A DNA stretch of 64,000 nt from Dehalococcoidia bacterium (lineage in GTDB: Bacteria; Chloroflexota; Dehalococcoidia; Lucifugimonadales; UBA3495): NCBI GenBank assembly GCA_022827095.1, contig JAJDTP010000025.1, forward strand, positions 62,001 to 126,000. The letters are read 5' to 3'. Positions within the stretch are counted from its first letter, which is position 1. The number at the start of each line of letters is the position of its first letter. Below the pieces are notes generated by a model that worked only from the letters and a program-made list of their open reading frames with translations, was not told the origin of the DNA and made no database searches. Of this stretch, positions 33,850-43,572 are shown piece by piece. Both the position numbers and the translations under genes were made by a program.

Positions 33850-36800
33850 CTAATCCGCCACTCCAACCTGCGCATCGGCGCCCAGAGAGTCCCGCAAGTA
33901 TCGGCCGGTGTGGCTCCGCTCGACCTGAGCCAGGGCCTCGGGCGTGCCGCACGCCAGCAGGTTGCCGCCCAGGTGACCTGCCCCGGGGCCCAGGTCGATG
34001 ACCCAGTCGGCGTTTTTGATGAGGTCCAGGTTGTGTTCGATGAGGAGCACCGAGTTGCCCTGGTCGACCAGCCGGTGCAATACGCGCAGCAGGGCGGCAC
34101 AGTCCTCGAAGGAGAGACCGGTGGTAGGTTCGTCCAGGAGGTACAGCGTGCGGCCGGTGGCGCGGCGGGATAGTTCCGTCGCCAGCTTGACCCGTTGGGC
34201 TTCTCCGCCCGATAGCGTGGTGGCCGGCTGGCCGAGGCGAATGTAACCCAGGCCGACGTCCCGCAGAGTTTGCAGCCTGCTGCGGATGCGAGAGTAGTTC
34301 CAGAAGAAGTCCAGCGCCGTCTCGACGGTCATGGCGAGCACGTCGGCGATGGACTGGTCGCGCAGCGTTACCTCAAGGGCCTCTCGGTTGTAACGGCGGC
34401 CCTGGCAGATTTCGCAGGGCACGGTGACGTCCGGCAGGAATTGCATTTCGATTTGGATGTAGCCTTCGCCCTGGCAGGCCTCGCAACGGCCTCCTTTCAC
34501 GTTGAAGGAGAAGCGGCCCGGCTTGTAACCGCGGATGCGGGCCTCGGGCAGGGTGGCGAACAACTCACGGATGGGGGTGAACGCGCCGGTGTAGGTGGCC
34601 GGGTTGCTGCGCGGGGTGCGCCCGATGGGGGACTGGTCGATGTTCACGACCTTGTCGATGTGCTCGATGCCGGTGACGTCGTCGTGGTCGCCGGGACGGT
34701 CACGGCCCTGGGCGACGGCCTGGGCCAGACGTTTGTAGAGGATGTCGTACACCAGGGTGCTCTTGCCGCTGCCGGACACGCCGGTGACGCACCCCAACAG
34801 CCCCAGCGGGAACTCCACGTCGATGCCCTTGAGATTGTTCTCCCGCGCCCCCACGACGGCGATGGATTTGCCGTTGCCCTCGCGCCGCTCTTCAGGGATG
34901 GGTATCCGCTTGCGGCCGCTGAGGTAGGCGCCGGTCAGCGACGCTTCGTTGGCCATCACCTCGGCCACGTCGCCGGTGGCCACGATGTGGCCGCCGTGCT
35001 CGCCCGCGCCGGGCCCCAGGTCGACGATGTGGTCGGCGGCGCGCATCATGGCGTCGTCGTGCTCGACCACGATCACCGTGTTGCCCATGTCGCGCAGGCG
35101 GGTCAGCGTCCCGATGAGACGGTGGTCATCGTGGGGATGCAGGCCGACCGTGGGCTCGTCGCACACGTACAGTACGCCGGTGAGCCCGCTGCCGATCTGG
35201 GTGGCCAACCTGACCCGCTGGGCCTCTCCACCCGAAAGCGTGCGGGCAGTGCGGCCCATCGTCACGTAGTCCAGCCCGATACTGTCCAGGAAGTGCAGAC
35301 GGCCCTCGATCTCCTTGAGGATCTGATCGGCGATGACCATTTCGCGTGGAGTCAGGTGGCTCGGCGCGTCGGGAACCGGGGAACGGCGGCCGTTGCGACG
35401 AGTGCGCCGGCCCTTCCCGTTGGCACCGTTGCCAGAGGGTTGGGCCTCACTATCGCCGAGCGTTTCCAGAGCGTGATGACCGTTGTTGCTACCGTTGACG
35501 GGGGATTGGTCCGGCGAGTCTGCCACCGGCTTGATGCTGCGAACCCAGTTCAGCCCCTCTCCGATGGTCAGGCCGGTGACCTCAATGATGTTTCGACCGC
35601 AGATCAGCACGCCCAGGGCCTCCGGGCGCAGGCGCGCGCCGCTGCAGGACCGACAGGCCCGCTGGGCCATGTATCGTTCGATCTCACCTCGGGTGTGGTC
35701 GGACTCGGTGTCCCGGTAGCGGCGTTGCAGGTTGGGGATCACGCCTTCGTAGGTGGTGTTCCACGAGTAAGTCCGGCCTCGGCCGGTGCGGTGACGCACC
35801 TGCACCTGCTTCTTCCCGGCGCCGTAGAGCACGATGTTGAGGTGTTCTTCGGTAAGCTCGCGCACCGGAGCATTGGGCGAGAAGTCGAACTCGCGGGCCA
35901 CCGCCTCCATCATGCTGGCGTACCAGGCGTTGGCGGCCCCGGAGCGGGCCCAGGGCACGATGGCGCCTTCCAGCAGGGATAGCGAACGGTTCTGGATCAC
36001 CAACGACGGATCAACCTCGAGCTGATAGCCCAACCCGGTACAGGTTGAGCAGGCGCCGTGGGGACTGTTGAAGCTGAAGGTACGCGGTTCGATTTCGGGC
36101 AGGCTGATGCCGCAGGCGACGCAGGCGAACTGCTCGCTGAACACCAGGTCGTCACCGTCCTCGCGGCCCACGGTGAGCACGCCTTCGCCCTCGCGCAGGG
36201 CGGTTTCTACCGACTCGGTGACGCGGCTGGATTCCGTGTCGCTGCGGATGATGAGGCGGTCAACCACGATGTCGATGTAGTGCCACTTCTGCTTGTCCAG
36301 CGCCAGTGCGTCGGTGTCCTCCACCAGCATGACCTCGCCGTTGACGCGGACCCGGACGAACCCGCCCCGGCGAGCGGCCTCGAACACCTCCCGGTGCTCG
36401 CCCTTCTTGCGGCGTATTTTGGGCGCCAGCAGGGTGATGCGGGACGCCTCGGGCAACCCCAGGATGGCATCGACGATCTGCTGGACCGTCTGGCGGGCTA
36501 CCGGGTTGCCGCACTTGGGGCAGTGGGGTTTGCCCACCCGGGCAAACAGGAGACGCAGGTAGTCGTAAATCTCCGTGACGGTTCCCACCGTGGAGCGGGG
36601 GTTGTGGGACACGCCCTTCTGGTCGATTGAAATGGCCGGGGACAGGCCCTCGATGTAATCGACGTCGGGCTTGTCCATGCGCCCCAGGAACTGGCGGGCG
36701 TAGGCGGAAAGCGACTCCACGTAGCGGCGTTGGCCCTCGGCGTAGATGGTGTCGAAAGCCAGGCTGCTCTTGCCGGACCCGGACACGCCGGTGATCACGA

Positions 36801-36885
36801 CGAGCCGGTCCCGGGGGATCGTCACGTCCACGTTCTTCAGGTTGTGCTCGCGAGCGCCCTTGATGAAGATGACTTCCTGCGGCAT
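33850..36885 (-). CDS. uvrA: Excinuclease ABC subunit UvrA
   Basis: The 1011-residue double ABC-ATPase of nucleotide excision repair recognises damaged DNA and loads UvrB. Seen: Walker [15 protein letters not shown] near the start, [20 protein letters not shown], zinc-type CPKCGNPV and [13 protein letters not shown], signature [19 protein letters not shown], then a second Walker [26 protein letters not shown] and [16 protein letters not shown]. It is longer than the usual about 940, mainly through a Gly/Asn/Arg-rich insert between [12 protein letters not shown] and [13 protein letters not shown]. Start is ATG 36885. Confidence 0.96.
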   Translation of the reverse strand: MPQEVIFIKGAREHNLKNVDVTIPRDRLVVITGVSGSGKSSLAFDTIYAEGQRRYVESLSAYARQFLGRMDKPDVDYIEGLSPAISIDQKGVSHNPRSTVGTVTEIYDYLRLLFARVGKPHCPKCGNPVARQTVQQIVDAILGLPEASRITLLAPKIRRKKGEHREVFEAARRGGFVRVRVNGEVMLVEDTDALALDKQKWHYIDIVVDRLIIRSDTESSRVTESVETALREGEGVLTVGREDGDDLVFSEQFACVACGISLPEIEPRTFSFNSPHGACSTCTGLGYQLEVDPSLVIQNRSLSLLEGAIVPWARSGAANAWYASMMEAVAREFDFSPNAPVRELTEEHLNIVLYGAGKKQVQVRHRTGRGRTYSWNTTYEGVIPNLQRRYRDTESDHTRGEIERYMAQRACRSCSGARLRPEALGVLICGRNIIEVTGLTIGEGLNWVRSIKPVADSPDQSPVNGSNNGHHALETLGDSEAQPSGNGANGKGRRTRRNGRRSPVPDAPSHLTPREMVIADQILKEIEGRLHFLDSIGLDYVTMGRTARTLSGGEAQRVRLATQIGSGLTGVLYVCDEPTVGLHPHDDHRLIGTLTRLRDMGNTVIVVEHDDAMMRAADHIVDLGPGAGEHGGHIVATGDVAEVMANEASLTGAYLSGRKRIPIPEERREGNGKSIAVVGARENNLKGIDVEFPLGLLGCVTGVSGSGKSTLVYDILYKRLAQAVAQGRDRPGDHDDVTGIEHIDKVVNIDQSPIGRTPRSNPATYTGAFTPIRELFATLPEARIRGYKPGRFSFNVKGGRCEACQGEGYIQIEMQFLPDVTVPCEICQGRRYNREALEVTLRDQSIADVLAMTVETALDFFWNYSRIRSRLQTLRDVGLGYIRLGQPATTLSGGEAQRVKLATELSRRATGRTLYLLDEPTTGLSFEDCAALLRVLHRLVDQGNSVLLIEHNLDLIKNADWVIDLGPGAGHLGGNLLACGTPEALAQVERSHTGRYLRDSLGADAQVGVAD

Positions 36886-36895
36886 AAAAGCTTTC

Positions 36896-37307
36896 TCACA
36901 TAAGAATGGTGAACCCAGCCTGTGTGAAGTGGTGGTCGTTGGTCAAGGCTTCCCGGATGTTCCGTCTAGCCATCAGCTGGAAACTGGCACAATCTACGAG
37001 GCCCCATTCTTGGTCAGGGCGGGAGTGGTAGAAAATCGACAGTATCCCAGAATCGTACGTCCGATAAGATGACAACTTCCACGTCAGGGCTATCGTGAAG
37101 TTCTCGGGCCAATGCAACGGCGGCACGTCGTTTGTGCGGACCCAACTCTGCGAAGAAATTCAGAACCTCGCCAAGCACGAGTTCACTCGTCACGATGCGA
37201 CCGGGATCGACAGTTTCCGAAAGTAGCAAAGCTATCTCATGGAGAGCATCCCGTTTGTTCAACCGCGCGATCCAGAAGCAGGCGTCGGCAAAGACGTCCG
37301 CCATCAA
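36896..37307 (-). pseudogene. PIN-domain toxin gene, single-base frameshift
   Basis: The first frame (from 37307) gives ADVFADACFWIARLNKRDAL, SELVLGEVLNFFAE and ILSDVRFWDTVDF. The rest continues in another frame as YHSRPDQEWGLVDCASFQLM and EALTNDHHFTQAGFTIL. Deleting one T from the T run (A run 37032-37035 on the plus strand) rejoins VDFYHSRPDQEWG. PIN catalytic acids are all visible (Asp in ADAC, Glu in LGEV, Asp in LVDC and TNDHHF). PIN toxins are RNases. Its start overlaps the preceding gene by 4 nt. A real lesion or an assembly error are both possible. Confidence 0.75.
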
Positions 37308-37714
37308 TCGTCCACCTTGGCGCGCCCGTACAGGTAATGATGAAAATTCTTTGCACCGTCAGTGGGCACGTCCGACCAATCCACGGACTTGCCGATTTCC
37401 GAAATTCTGTGCCATAGCGTGGGCATCTCGGGATCCTGCGGAGGAACCACACGACGCGTCTTGGTGAGGTCAATGCTGACGATCTTTCGCAGTTGCCCGT
37501 CGGCATAATCGCCCTCCCCGACTATCTTCACGCTGTACTTTCCATGGTTGTGCATACTCTCAACGTATGACCATTGGGAAGATGTGAAGTCGGCAAGGAT
37601 CGTTGAACCGTCCTCCAGTTGCAGCTTGTATGAGCCGTTGTGGTCAAGGTCCAGCTCCATGGACTTGACCTCGGCGATTACTTCGACGGGATGGCGGCCG
37701 TTTTTCTCAGTCAT
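37304..37714 (-). CDS. Uncharacterised partner of PIN toxin (putative antitoxin)
   Basis: The 136-residue protein is predicted to start at ATG 37714 (MTEKNGRHPVEVIAEVKSME). A start at 37744, overlapping the biotin carrier stop as ATGA, is possible. It contains a beta-rich segment SYKLQLEDGSTILADFTSSQ and ends FHHYLYGRAKVDD. I do not recognise a named family. Its overlap with the PIN gene (ATGA at 37307-37304) suggests it is the antitoxin or a chaperone of that module. Confidence 0.6.
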   Translation of the reverse strand: MTEKNGRHPVEVIAEVKSMELDLDHNGSYKLQLEDGSTILADFTSSQWSYVESMHNHGKYSVKIVGEGDYADGQLRKIVSIDLTKTRRVVPPQDPEMPTLWHRISEIGKSVDWSDVPTDGAKNFHHYLYGRAKVDD

Positions 37715-37740
37715 GGCGGGCCGTCCTGGGGGGCTAAAGG

Positions 37741-38175
37741 TCATTCCAATTCTACCAAAGGGTCGTTGGCGTTGACGGAATCGAGGGGTTGAACGAACAC
37801 GGTTTTAACCACGCCATCGCGGTGGGCGAGGATGCTCTGCTCCATCTTCATCGCCTCGACCACGCATACCTCGTCGCCGGCGCTGACCGTGTCGCCGGGA
37901 CGAACCATGACCGACATCACCCGGCCGGGCATGGGTGAGCGCAGCACGTCATCGTCGACAGGCGCGCCGGATGACGCCGCCGGCCCGGCGGGAGCGTCCG
38001 GCACCGACAGGCCGCCGGCGGGTCGTCCCCGGCGCGGCGGCGAAGGAGCAGCGGCGAGGTCGATGTCGACGTCGAAGGTCTCTCCGTCAACGGTGACCTG
38101 AACGGGAGACCGGGTCAGGTCGCCAACCTCTACGGTGTACCAATGGTCACCGACGCGTACTCTGATGGTGGTCAA
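37741..38175 (-). CDS. Biotin carboxyl carrier protein
   Basis: The product, about 144 residues from a TTG at 38175, starts LTTIRVRVGDHWYTVEVGDL. It has a Pro/Ala-rich linker, then the biotinyl domain: SPMPGRVMSVMVRPGDTVSA and VVEAMKMEQ with the biotinylated Lys in the AMKM motif. It supplies carboxybiotin for an acyl-CoA carboxylase. The TTG start is 1 nt after the biotin carboxylase stop and is preferred over an open frame from 38301 that would overlap it by 125 nt. GTG 38190 is an alternative. Confidence 0.82.
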   Translation of the reverse strand: MTTIRVRVGDHWYTVEVGDLTRSPVQVTVDGETFDVDIDLAAAPSPPRRGRPAGGLSVPDAPAGPAASSGAPVDDDVLRSPMPGRVMSVMVRPGDTVSAGDEVCVVEAMKMEQSILAHRDGVVKTVFVQPLDSVNANDPLVELE

Positions 38176-38176
38176 T

Positions 38177-39757
38177 CTACCAGGATCCACTGCCGAGCCG
38201 AGAACGGAAGAGCTCCCGGCGGCCCTGGGTGCGCCAACGGGAGCCGCCGTCGCCGGCCGACGCTCCCGGTCCCTGAGCCGCGTACACCGCAGCGACGCCA
38301 ATGGCCGCCGCCAACGCGCGGGGATCCATGTCCGACGTCGACGTTTCAGGGGTCATGCCGTTGGTTCCCGTGCTCACGTTGCGGTGCCCGTTGGATTTGG
38401 TGCCTTGATTTCGCAGCCGCCGCTCAAGAATGGTTGCGAGGGTTCCGGTATGGTATCCGCCCGAATTGAACTCCGGGCTGGCCAGCACGTCCCGCAGCAG
38501 CGGGATGTTGGTTTTGACGCCTTCCAGCCGGAAATCCGCCAGGGCCCAGTCCAGGGTCGCGATTGCCGCGTCCCGGTCGGGCCCCCAAGCCATCACCTTG
38601 GCGAGCAGCGGTTCGTAGTGTAGCGAAACCTCGTACCCAACGTAAAGCGCGGTATCCACGCGAACGTTGTCGCCTTGCGGCAGATGCACGTCGGTCACCA
38701 CTCCGACGTTGGGCAGGCAGGTGTCGGGGTCCTCGGGGTACACGCGCGCCTCTATGGCGTGGCCGGTGGCGTGGATGTCGCGTTGACTCAGAGCAAACGG
38801 TACGCCGGCTGCGGATTGTAACTGGAGCTCGACGATGTCCCGCCCGGTCAGGAGCTCGGATACTCCATGCTCCACCTGCAACCTCGGGTTCATTTCCAGG
38901 AAGTAGAAGTGGCCGTCCGGGGTGACGAGGAATTCCACGGTTCCGGCGTTGGTGTAACCGACCTCTCGGCCCAGTTGGCGGGACAAACGGCCGATCTGCT
39001 GCCGGACCTCTCCGGGTAGCTTGGCCGACGCCGGCGTTTCCTCAATCAGCTTCTGGTTGCGGCGCTGGATGGAACAGTCTCGTTCGTGCAGGTGAAGCAC
39101 ATTGCCGTACTGATCGGCAATCAACTGTACCTCGATGTGGGATGCTCCCTCCAGGTACCGCTCGTAAAACAGGCTGGAGTCGGCGAAGGCTGCTTGGGCT
39201 GTTTTGCGGGTCCGATCGATGATCGGTTCCAGCTCGGCCATCGAATGGACAACATGGATGCCGATGCCGCCGCCGCCCGCGGTGGCCTTCACCATCATTG
39301 GGAACCCCAGTTCCCACGCCTTCGAAATGGCCTCGTCATCGCTGACGGGCTCCTCGGTGCCTGGCATGATCGGCAGGCCGGATTTGCGGGCAACACGACG
39401 GGCGGAGAGCTTGTCACCCATCTGGTTGAGGACTTCTTCGCCAGGGCCGATGAAGATCACGTCCTCTGTTTTGCACCGCCGGGACAGCTCACTGTTTTCG
39501 GAAAGGAACCCATAGCCTGGGTGGATCGCCTGGGCGCCGGTGCTGTGGCAGGCATCCAGCACCGCATCGACGTTCAGGTACGAATCCCTTGCCGCGGCAC
39601 CCCCGATGCACACCGATTGGTCGGCCATGCGGGTGTGCATGGCGCCAGTGTCGGCTTCGGAATATACCGCCACGGTCGCGATGCCCATGCGCTGGCACGT
39701 GCGGATGATGCGAGCGGCTATCTCGCCGCGATTTGCCACCAATACCTTGTCAAACAT
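38177..39757 (-). CDS. Biotin carboxylase subunit of acyl-CoA carboxylase
   Basis: The 526-residue ATP-grasp enzyme carboxylates biotin using bicarbonate and ATP. The start MFDKVLVANRGEIAARIIRT is invariant in the family. It also has IHPGYGFLSENSELSRRC, MVKATAGGGGIGIHVVHS, the ERDCSIQRRNQKLIEETPA block, FLEMNPRLQVEHGVSELLTG and ARVYPEDPDTCLPNVG. After about residue 450 is a low-complexity linker and a short Arg/Ser-rich tail (GGSRWRTQGRRELFRSRLGS). The carboxyltransferase subunit is not in this window. Confidence 0.94.
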   Translation of the reverse strand: MFDKVLVANRGEIAARIIRTCQRMGIATVAVYSEADTGAMHTRMADQSVCIGGAAARDSYLNVDAVLDACHSTGAQAIHPGYGFLSENSELSRRCKTEDVIFIGPGEEVLNQMGDKLSARRVARKSGLPIMPGTEEPVSDDEAISKAWELGFPMMVKATAGGGGIGIHVVHSMAELEPIIDRTRKTAQAAFADSSLFYERYLEGASHIEVQLIADQYGNVLHLHERDCSIQRRNQKLIEETPASAKLPGEVRQQIGRLSRQLGREVGYTNAGTVEFLVTPDGHFYFLEMNPRLQVEHGVSELLTGRDIVELQLQSAAGVPFALSQRDIHATGHAIEARVYPEDPDTCLPNVGVVTDVHLPQGDNVRVDTALYVGYEVSLHYEPLLAKVMAWGPDRDAAIATLDWALADFRLEGVKTNIPLLRDVLASPEFNSGGYHTGTLATILERRLRNQGTKSNGHRNVSTGTNGMTPETSTSDMDPRALAAAIGVAAVYAAQGPGASAGDGGSRWRTQGRRELFRSRLGSGSW

Positions 39758-40011
39758 ATATGCACCCCTGAAACACTCCCATCGCGCCTTGCCGGCGCAC
39801 GAAGCCCGTCATCGCGAGCATTGATGATTATTTTCGGTCGACCCAATTTTGGGCTGATGACCAAAGAAACAGGTTCAAACAGACGCCGCCTGAATTTCAG
39901 CGGCTGCTGGTTTATGCGACCGTTCTATAAGAGTAACGATTTTGATAGCCTGTATGTGTCGGTCTTTTACGCCATTGTCCATTATCAGGTCAATACCAGA
40001 CTGAAACAAAT

Positions 40012-40773
40012 TCAGGCGAATTTTGCAATTTCTAAGAATTCCTGGGATCGCACCCTACGGTCAAGCCAATACTGCAAGGTTACGTTCAGCGTCTCCCGCA
40101 CCTCGCGTTCCAGCGGCGGCGGAACCGCCAATTCGGGCAAGGCTCCAACAGTTTCAGTACGATGCAGCAGCCGCAGCAGTTTCAGCGCCGGCAATGACAG
40201 GGGCCGCACCATCACGTCAGGCGGGCCGCAATCGGGGCAAAGCGCGCCGCCGGCTCCTACCGCGAACCGGTGGCGATCGGGCTCCAGATCAACACCGCAC
40301 TCCACGCAGTTGTATAGTTCCGGCATGAAACCGGATAGCCGGAGCAACTGCAGGTCGAAGTAGCGCAGGGTGAGATCGGCACTCCTGGCGGTGCCCAGCG
40401 CTTCCAGAGTCTCAACCGCGAGACTGAACAATTCTGCGTTGGCGACGGACAGCGCGCTGAAACCATCGACGAGTTCGGCGACATACAAGCCGCGGGCGGA
40501 GTTCTCGTAGCCGTTCTTTACGGCGGGAAAGGCGTCGACCACCTCGGCCTCGGTGACCTGATCCATGGAACGGCCTCGGGCCACGGACACGCGCACTAGG
40601 GTCAGCGGTTCAAGGTGGCCCATCAGCTTGCTGGTCAGGCGCTGTGCGCCACGGGCCAGCAGTTCCAATTTGCCGTGCTCGCGGGTGTATATCACGGAGA
40701 GCAGGTCGGCCTCACGCGCGGGCGCACGGCGCAGGGTCAGGCCCAGGGCGCGGTAGGTTCGGGTCGAGGTCAT
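40012..40773 (-). CDS. recO: DNA repair protein RecO
   Basis: The 253-residue protein of the RecFOR pathway promotes strand annealing and RecA loading on gaps. The N-terminal OB-fold is seen in TYRALGLTLRRAPAREADLL and HGKLELLARGAQRLTSKLMG. A zinc-binding CVECGVDLEPD with CPDC follows. The gene lies 16 nt after recR on the same strand, a functional link because RecO and RecR form a complex. Confidence 0.93.
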   Translation of the reverse strand: MTSTRTYRALGLTLRRAPAREADLLSVIYTREHGKLELLARGAQRLTSKLMGHLEPLTLVRVSVARGRSMDQVTEAEVVDAFPAVKNGYENSARGLYVAELVDGFSALSVANAELFSLAVETLEALGTARSADLTLRYFDLQLLRLSGFMPELYNCVECGVDLEPDRHRFAVGAGGALCPDCGPPDVMVRPLSLPALKLLRLLHRTETVGALPELAVPPPLEREVRETLNVTLQYWLDRRVRSQEFLEIAKFA

Positions 40774-40789
40774 TGCTCGGTCCGCCGCG

Positions 40790-41413
40790 CTAATCCAGGG
40801 CGCTGCGGCCGGCCAGGGCGCGGCTCAGCGTGGTCTCGTCGGCGAACTCCAGCGAGCCGCCGACGGGTAGCCCGCGGGCGAGCCGGGTGATCCGTATGCC
40901 GGAACCGGCCAGCCTGCGGTTGATGAAGTCGGCGGTGGCATCGCCTTCCAGGGTCGGGTTTGTGGCGACAATCAGCTCCTGGAAGGGGCTGTCGGAGTCA
41001 CGCAGGCGGTCGAACAGCTGCGGCAGGTGGATGTCCTCGGGGCCGACACCATTGAGTGGCGAAAGCACGCCGTGGAGCACATGATAGAGGCCCCGGTAGG
41101 AGCGGGTCCGCTCCAGTGCCACCAGGTCGCGACGCTCTTCGACCACGCAGATCTGGTCCTGGTTGCGCTGAGGGTTGGAGCAGATATCGCAGGGAGAGGC
41201 ATCGGTGAGGTTACGGCACGGGTCGCAAAACACGAGGCTGTCCCGGGCTTCCAGGATTGCGTCGGCCAGCGACCGGGCCTCTTCGCCGGGCAGGCGGATG
41301 ACGTGGTCGGCGATGCGTTGCGCGCTCTTGGGGCCGATGCCGGGCAGCCGGTTGAGCTCGTCAATGAGCCGGCTGAGGGACCTGGCAGTGCCGGGATTGT
41401 ATTCGCTGACCAT
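40790..41413 (-). CDS. recR: Recombination protein RecR
   Basis: The 207-residue protein has N-terminal HhH LSRLIDELNRLPGIGPKSAQ, a four-cysteine zinc finger (CDPCRNLTDASPCDIC) and a Toprim domain VVEERRDLVALERTRSYRGL with YHVLHGVLSPLNGVGPEDI. It clamps DNA and partners RecO/RecF. ATG 41413 gives the normal N-terminus; a longer frame from 41560 runs through the repeat region and is not used. Confidence 0.95.
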   Translation of the reverse strand: MVSEYNPGTARSLSRLIDELNRLPGIGPKSAQRIADHVIRLPGEEARSLADAILEARDSLVFCDPCRNLTDASPCDICSNPQRNQDQICVVEERRDLVALERTRSYRGLYHVLHGVLSPLNGVGPEDIHLPQLFDRLRDSDSPFQELIVATNPTLEGDATADFINRRLAGSGIRITRLARGLPVGGSLEFADETTLSRALAGRSALD

Positions 41414-41469
41414 GATGAGGGCGATTGCCGCGACTGACTCCCAACTACCTGCGAGATTCCTCACACCAT

Positions 41470-41565
41470 GCCATTCTGAGCGAGGCGGGACGATCCGCTC
41501 TGCTCCGGTGCAGATCGTCGTCACGCGAGCGAGATTGCCGAGTCGCTGCGCTCCTCGCAATGACA
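41470..41565. repeat. Dispersed palindromic repeat, copy B (partial)
   Basis: It contains GCGAGCGAGATTGCCGAGTC and CTGCGCTCCTCGCAATGACA, the core shared by the intergenic repeat family. Directly beyond it, the segment from CAATGACAGGAGCGTT is duplicated with a 28-bp period (41558 and 41586), and the second unit overlaps the ybaB stop. Confidence 0.65.
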
Positions 41566-41599
41566 GGAGCGTTGAACAGGCCGGTCAATGACAGGAGCG

Positions 41600-41902
41600 T
41601 TAGAACAGGCCGGGGATGTTCAGTCCGCCGGTGACCGCTCCCATCTTTTGGGCGGCGAGTTCCTGGGTCCGGTTGAAGGCGTCGTTGACTGCGGCGACCA
41701 CGAGGTCCTGCAACAGGTCGATGTCTTCCGCCGCTTCGGGTTCGATGACCACCTCGGTGACTTCCTGCTTGCCGGTCATGGTGATGCGTACCACCCCCCC
41801 GCCGGCGGAGCCTTCGACGGTCATCTCTTCCAGTTCCTGCTGGGCCTTGGCCAACCGGTTCTGCAGTTGCTGGGCCTGGCGCATCATCTTGCGGTTCATC
41901 AT
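41600..41902 (-). CDS. YbaB/EbfC nucleoid-associated protein
   Basis: The 100-residue DNA-binding protein is of the YbaB family: MMRQAQQLQNRLAKAQQELE helix, VEGSAGGGVVRITMTGKQEV and DIDLLQDLVVAAVNDAF. It sits between dnaX and recR, the usual bacterial arrangement. It is likely a nucleoid-organising protein. The stop lies inside a 28-bp duplicated segment. Confidence 0.94.
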   Translation of the reverse strand: MMNRKMMRQAQQLQNRLAKAQQELEEMTVEGSAGGGVVRITMTGKQEVTEVVIEPEAAEDIDLLQDLVVAAVNDAFNRTQELAAQKMGAVTGGLNIPGLF

Positions 41903-41922
41903 GATATGTACGGAGCCTCCTG

Positions 41923-43572
41923 CTAGTTTTCCTCGATTGGACGCGCTCCCAAGCCGATGGCGGTGCGATATAGAGGGCTATCCTGCATGGGGTTGCGTGC
42001 CGGGCGGTCGCCCTCACCGTTGGCGCCGGCCAGGGTGACCGTGAACGGGTGGCGTTCCCCGAAGAACTGTTCTATAGCCTGCTCAATGGTATCACGAACC
42101 CTGGGATCGTTGAGTTCTTCCTGCATTCGGTCCAGGTTGGCGGAGTTGGTGAAGGGCAACACCAGTGTCGTGGCGTCATCCGACAGGTGAACGCTGTTCG
42201 GGCGGCAATCGCGCAGCAGGGCGCCGAGATTGTACTTGCTGCCTTTGACGCGACCCAGCTGCCGGACCGCCTGTTCCCAGCGCCCCTGGAGGCTGTCGGC
42301 GGACGCGGCTGGCGCATTCGACCGGGCCGGAGTCTCGGGACTGGCCGAAGGCGACGGCCGCGCTGGTGTCGCGGGAGCGGGTCGGGAATCACGTGCCGGT
42401 GGGCTGGAAGGCGGAGCGTCGCGTCGCGGCGTGCGTGGAGCTGGCGGCGTCGGTGGGGCGGGTGCAGTAGGTGGCGGCGTTGCGATGCTGACGTCTTTCC
42501 GGCAGATCTCCGCCGCGGCGATTTCAAGGGGCAGCGTGGACGGAGCGTCATAGCGCAGGTTGGCTTCGCCCCAGACCCGGACGGCGCGCAATATGGTCGG
42601 AGCGTCGTGTTTCTGGGCCTCGGCCCGGAGACTGGCCAATAGGTCCGGCGGGAGGTCCAGGGTCTCGCCTGCGTCCCACGACAAAAGCAGTATGGAGCGT
42701 AGGATGTCCAGGGTCTGGCGGTGCAGTTGGCGTGGCTCTCCGCCTTCCCACACCACGTCGTTGATGGTCTCCAGCGAGCCGGACGTGTCGCCGGCCAGCA
42801 TCTTCTGCGCCAGGATGAGGTAGGCGTCGCTGCGCACCAGGCCCAGGGCCTCTTCGACGTCGCGGAGGGTGATTTCCTGGTCGGCGGATACGGCCAGTTG
42901 CTCCAGCATATTCAGCGCGTCGCGCATGGAGCCGCCGGCGTTGCGCGCTACCATGCGGAGCGCGTCGGGCTGGATGGCCACGCCTTCCTGGTCAGTGATG
43001 TAGGCCAGGCGGTCGTAGATGGTCTGGCCGGGCAGGCGACGGAAATCGTACCGTTGGCAGCGCGAGAGGATGGTGGGCAGGATGCGGTCGGCTTCGGTGG
43101 TGCAGAGGATGAAAATGACGTGGGCGGGAGGTTCTTCCAGGGTCTTGAGGAAGGCGTTGGAAGCCTCACGGGTGAGCATGTGGGCTTCGTCGATGATGTA
43201 GACTTTGCGCCGGTTCTGGGCCGGCTGGAAATGGACCTTGTCGCGGATCTCGCGGATCTCCTCCACGCCGCGATTGCTGGCGGCATCCAGCTCGATGATG
43301 TCCAGGTTGCGGCCCTCGTTGATGGACACGCAGATGGCGCACTGATCGCAGGGGTCGCCGTCCTGCGGGTCCAGGCAGTTGACGGCTTTGGACAGTACCC
43401 GGGCGGTGGTGGTCTTGCCGCTGCCGCGGGTGCCGCAGAATAGGTAGCTATGGCTGACTCGGCCCTGCATCACAGCTTGGCGGAGCGTGTTGCCCACGTG
43501 CTCCTGGCCGGCCAGGTCGGAGAAAGTGCCTGGCCGCCACTTGCGGTAATAGACTTGGGTTGAGGTCGTCAT
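41923..43572 (-). CDS. dnaX: DNA polymerase III subunit gamma/tau
   Basis: The 549-residue clamp-loader ATPase has the start YYRKWRPGTFSDLAGQEHVG, Walker A FCGTRGSGKTTTARVLSK, zinc-binding Cys in CLDPQDGDPCDQCAICVS, DIIELDAASNRGVEEIR and Walker B VYIIDEAHMLTREASNAFLK. A Pro/Ala/Thr-rich linker (about 385-445) precedes the C-terminal delta/alpha-binding part. ATG 43572 is preferred over 43590. It is first in dnaX-ybaB-recR-recO. Confidence 0.95.
   Translation of the reverse strand: MTTSTQVYYRKWRPGTFSDLAGQEHVGNTLRQAVMQGRVSHSYLFCGTRGSGKTTTARVLSKAVNCLDPQDGDPCDQCAICVSINEGRNLDIIELDAASNRGVEEIREIRDKVHFQPAQNRRKVYIIDEAHMLTREASNAFLKTLEEPPAHVIFILCTTEADRILPTILSRCQRYDFRRLPGQTIYDRLAYITDQEGVAIQPDALRMVARNAGGSMRDALNMLEQLAVSADQEITLRDVEEALGLVRSDAYLILAQKMLAGDTSGSLETINDVVWEGGEPRQLHRQTLDILRSILLLSWDAGETLDLPPDLLASLRAEAQKHDAPTILRAVRVWGEANLRYDAPSTLPLEIAAAEICRKDVSIATPPPTAPAPPTPPAPRTPRRDAPPSSPPARDSRPAPATPARPSPSASPETPARSNAPAASADSLQGRWEQAVRQLGRVKGSKYNLGALLRDCRPNSVHLSDDATTLVLPFTNSANLDRMQEELNDPRVRDTIEQAIEQFFGERHPFTVTLAGANGEGDRPARNPMQDSPLYRTAIGLGARPIEEN

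Noticed and set aside
34270-35982. 570-residue plus-strand frame over uvrA
   Set aside because: Antisense to the strongly supported UvrA, with composition typical of a GC-rich reverse frame.
38176-38301. Longer N-terminus for the biotin carrier overlapping biotin carboxylase
   Set aside because: It would overlap the carboxylase by 125 nt and add a low-complexity segment. A TTG one base after the carboxylase stop gives a typical carrier start.
39758-40011. Gene between biotin carboxylase and recO
   Set aside because: The AT-rich 254-bp gap has no convincing frame on either strand; it is probably promoter DNA.
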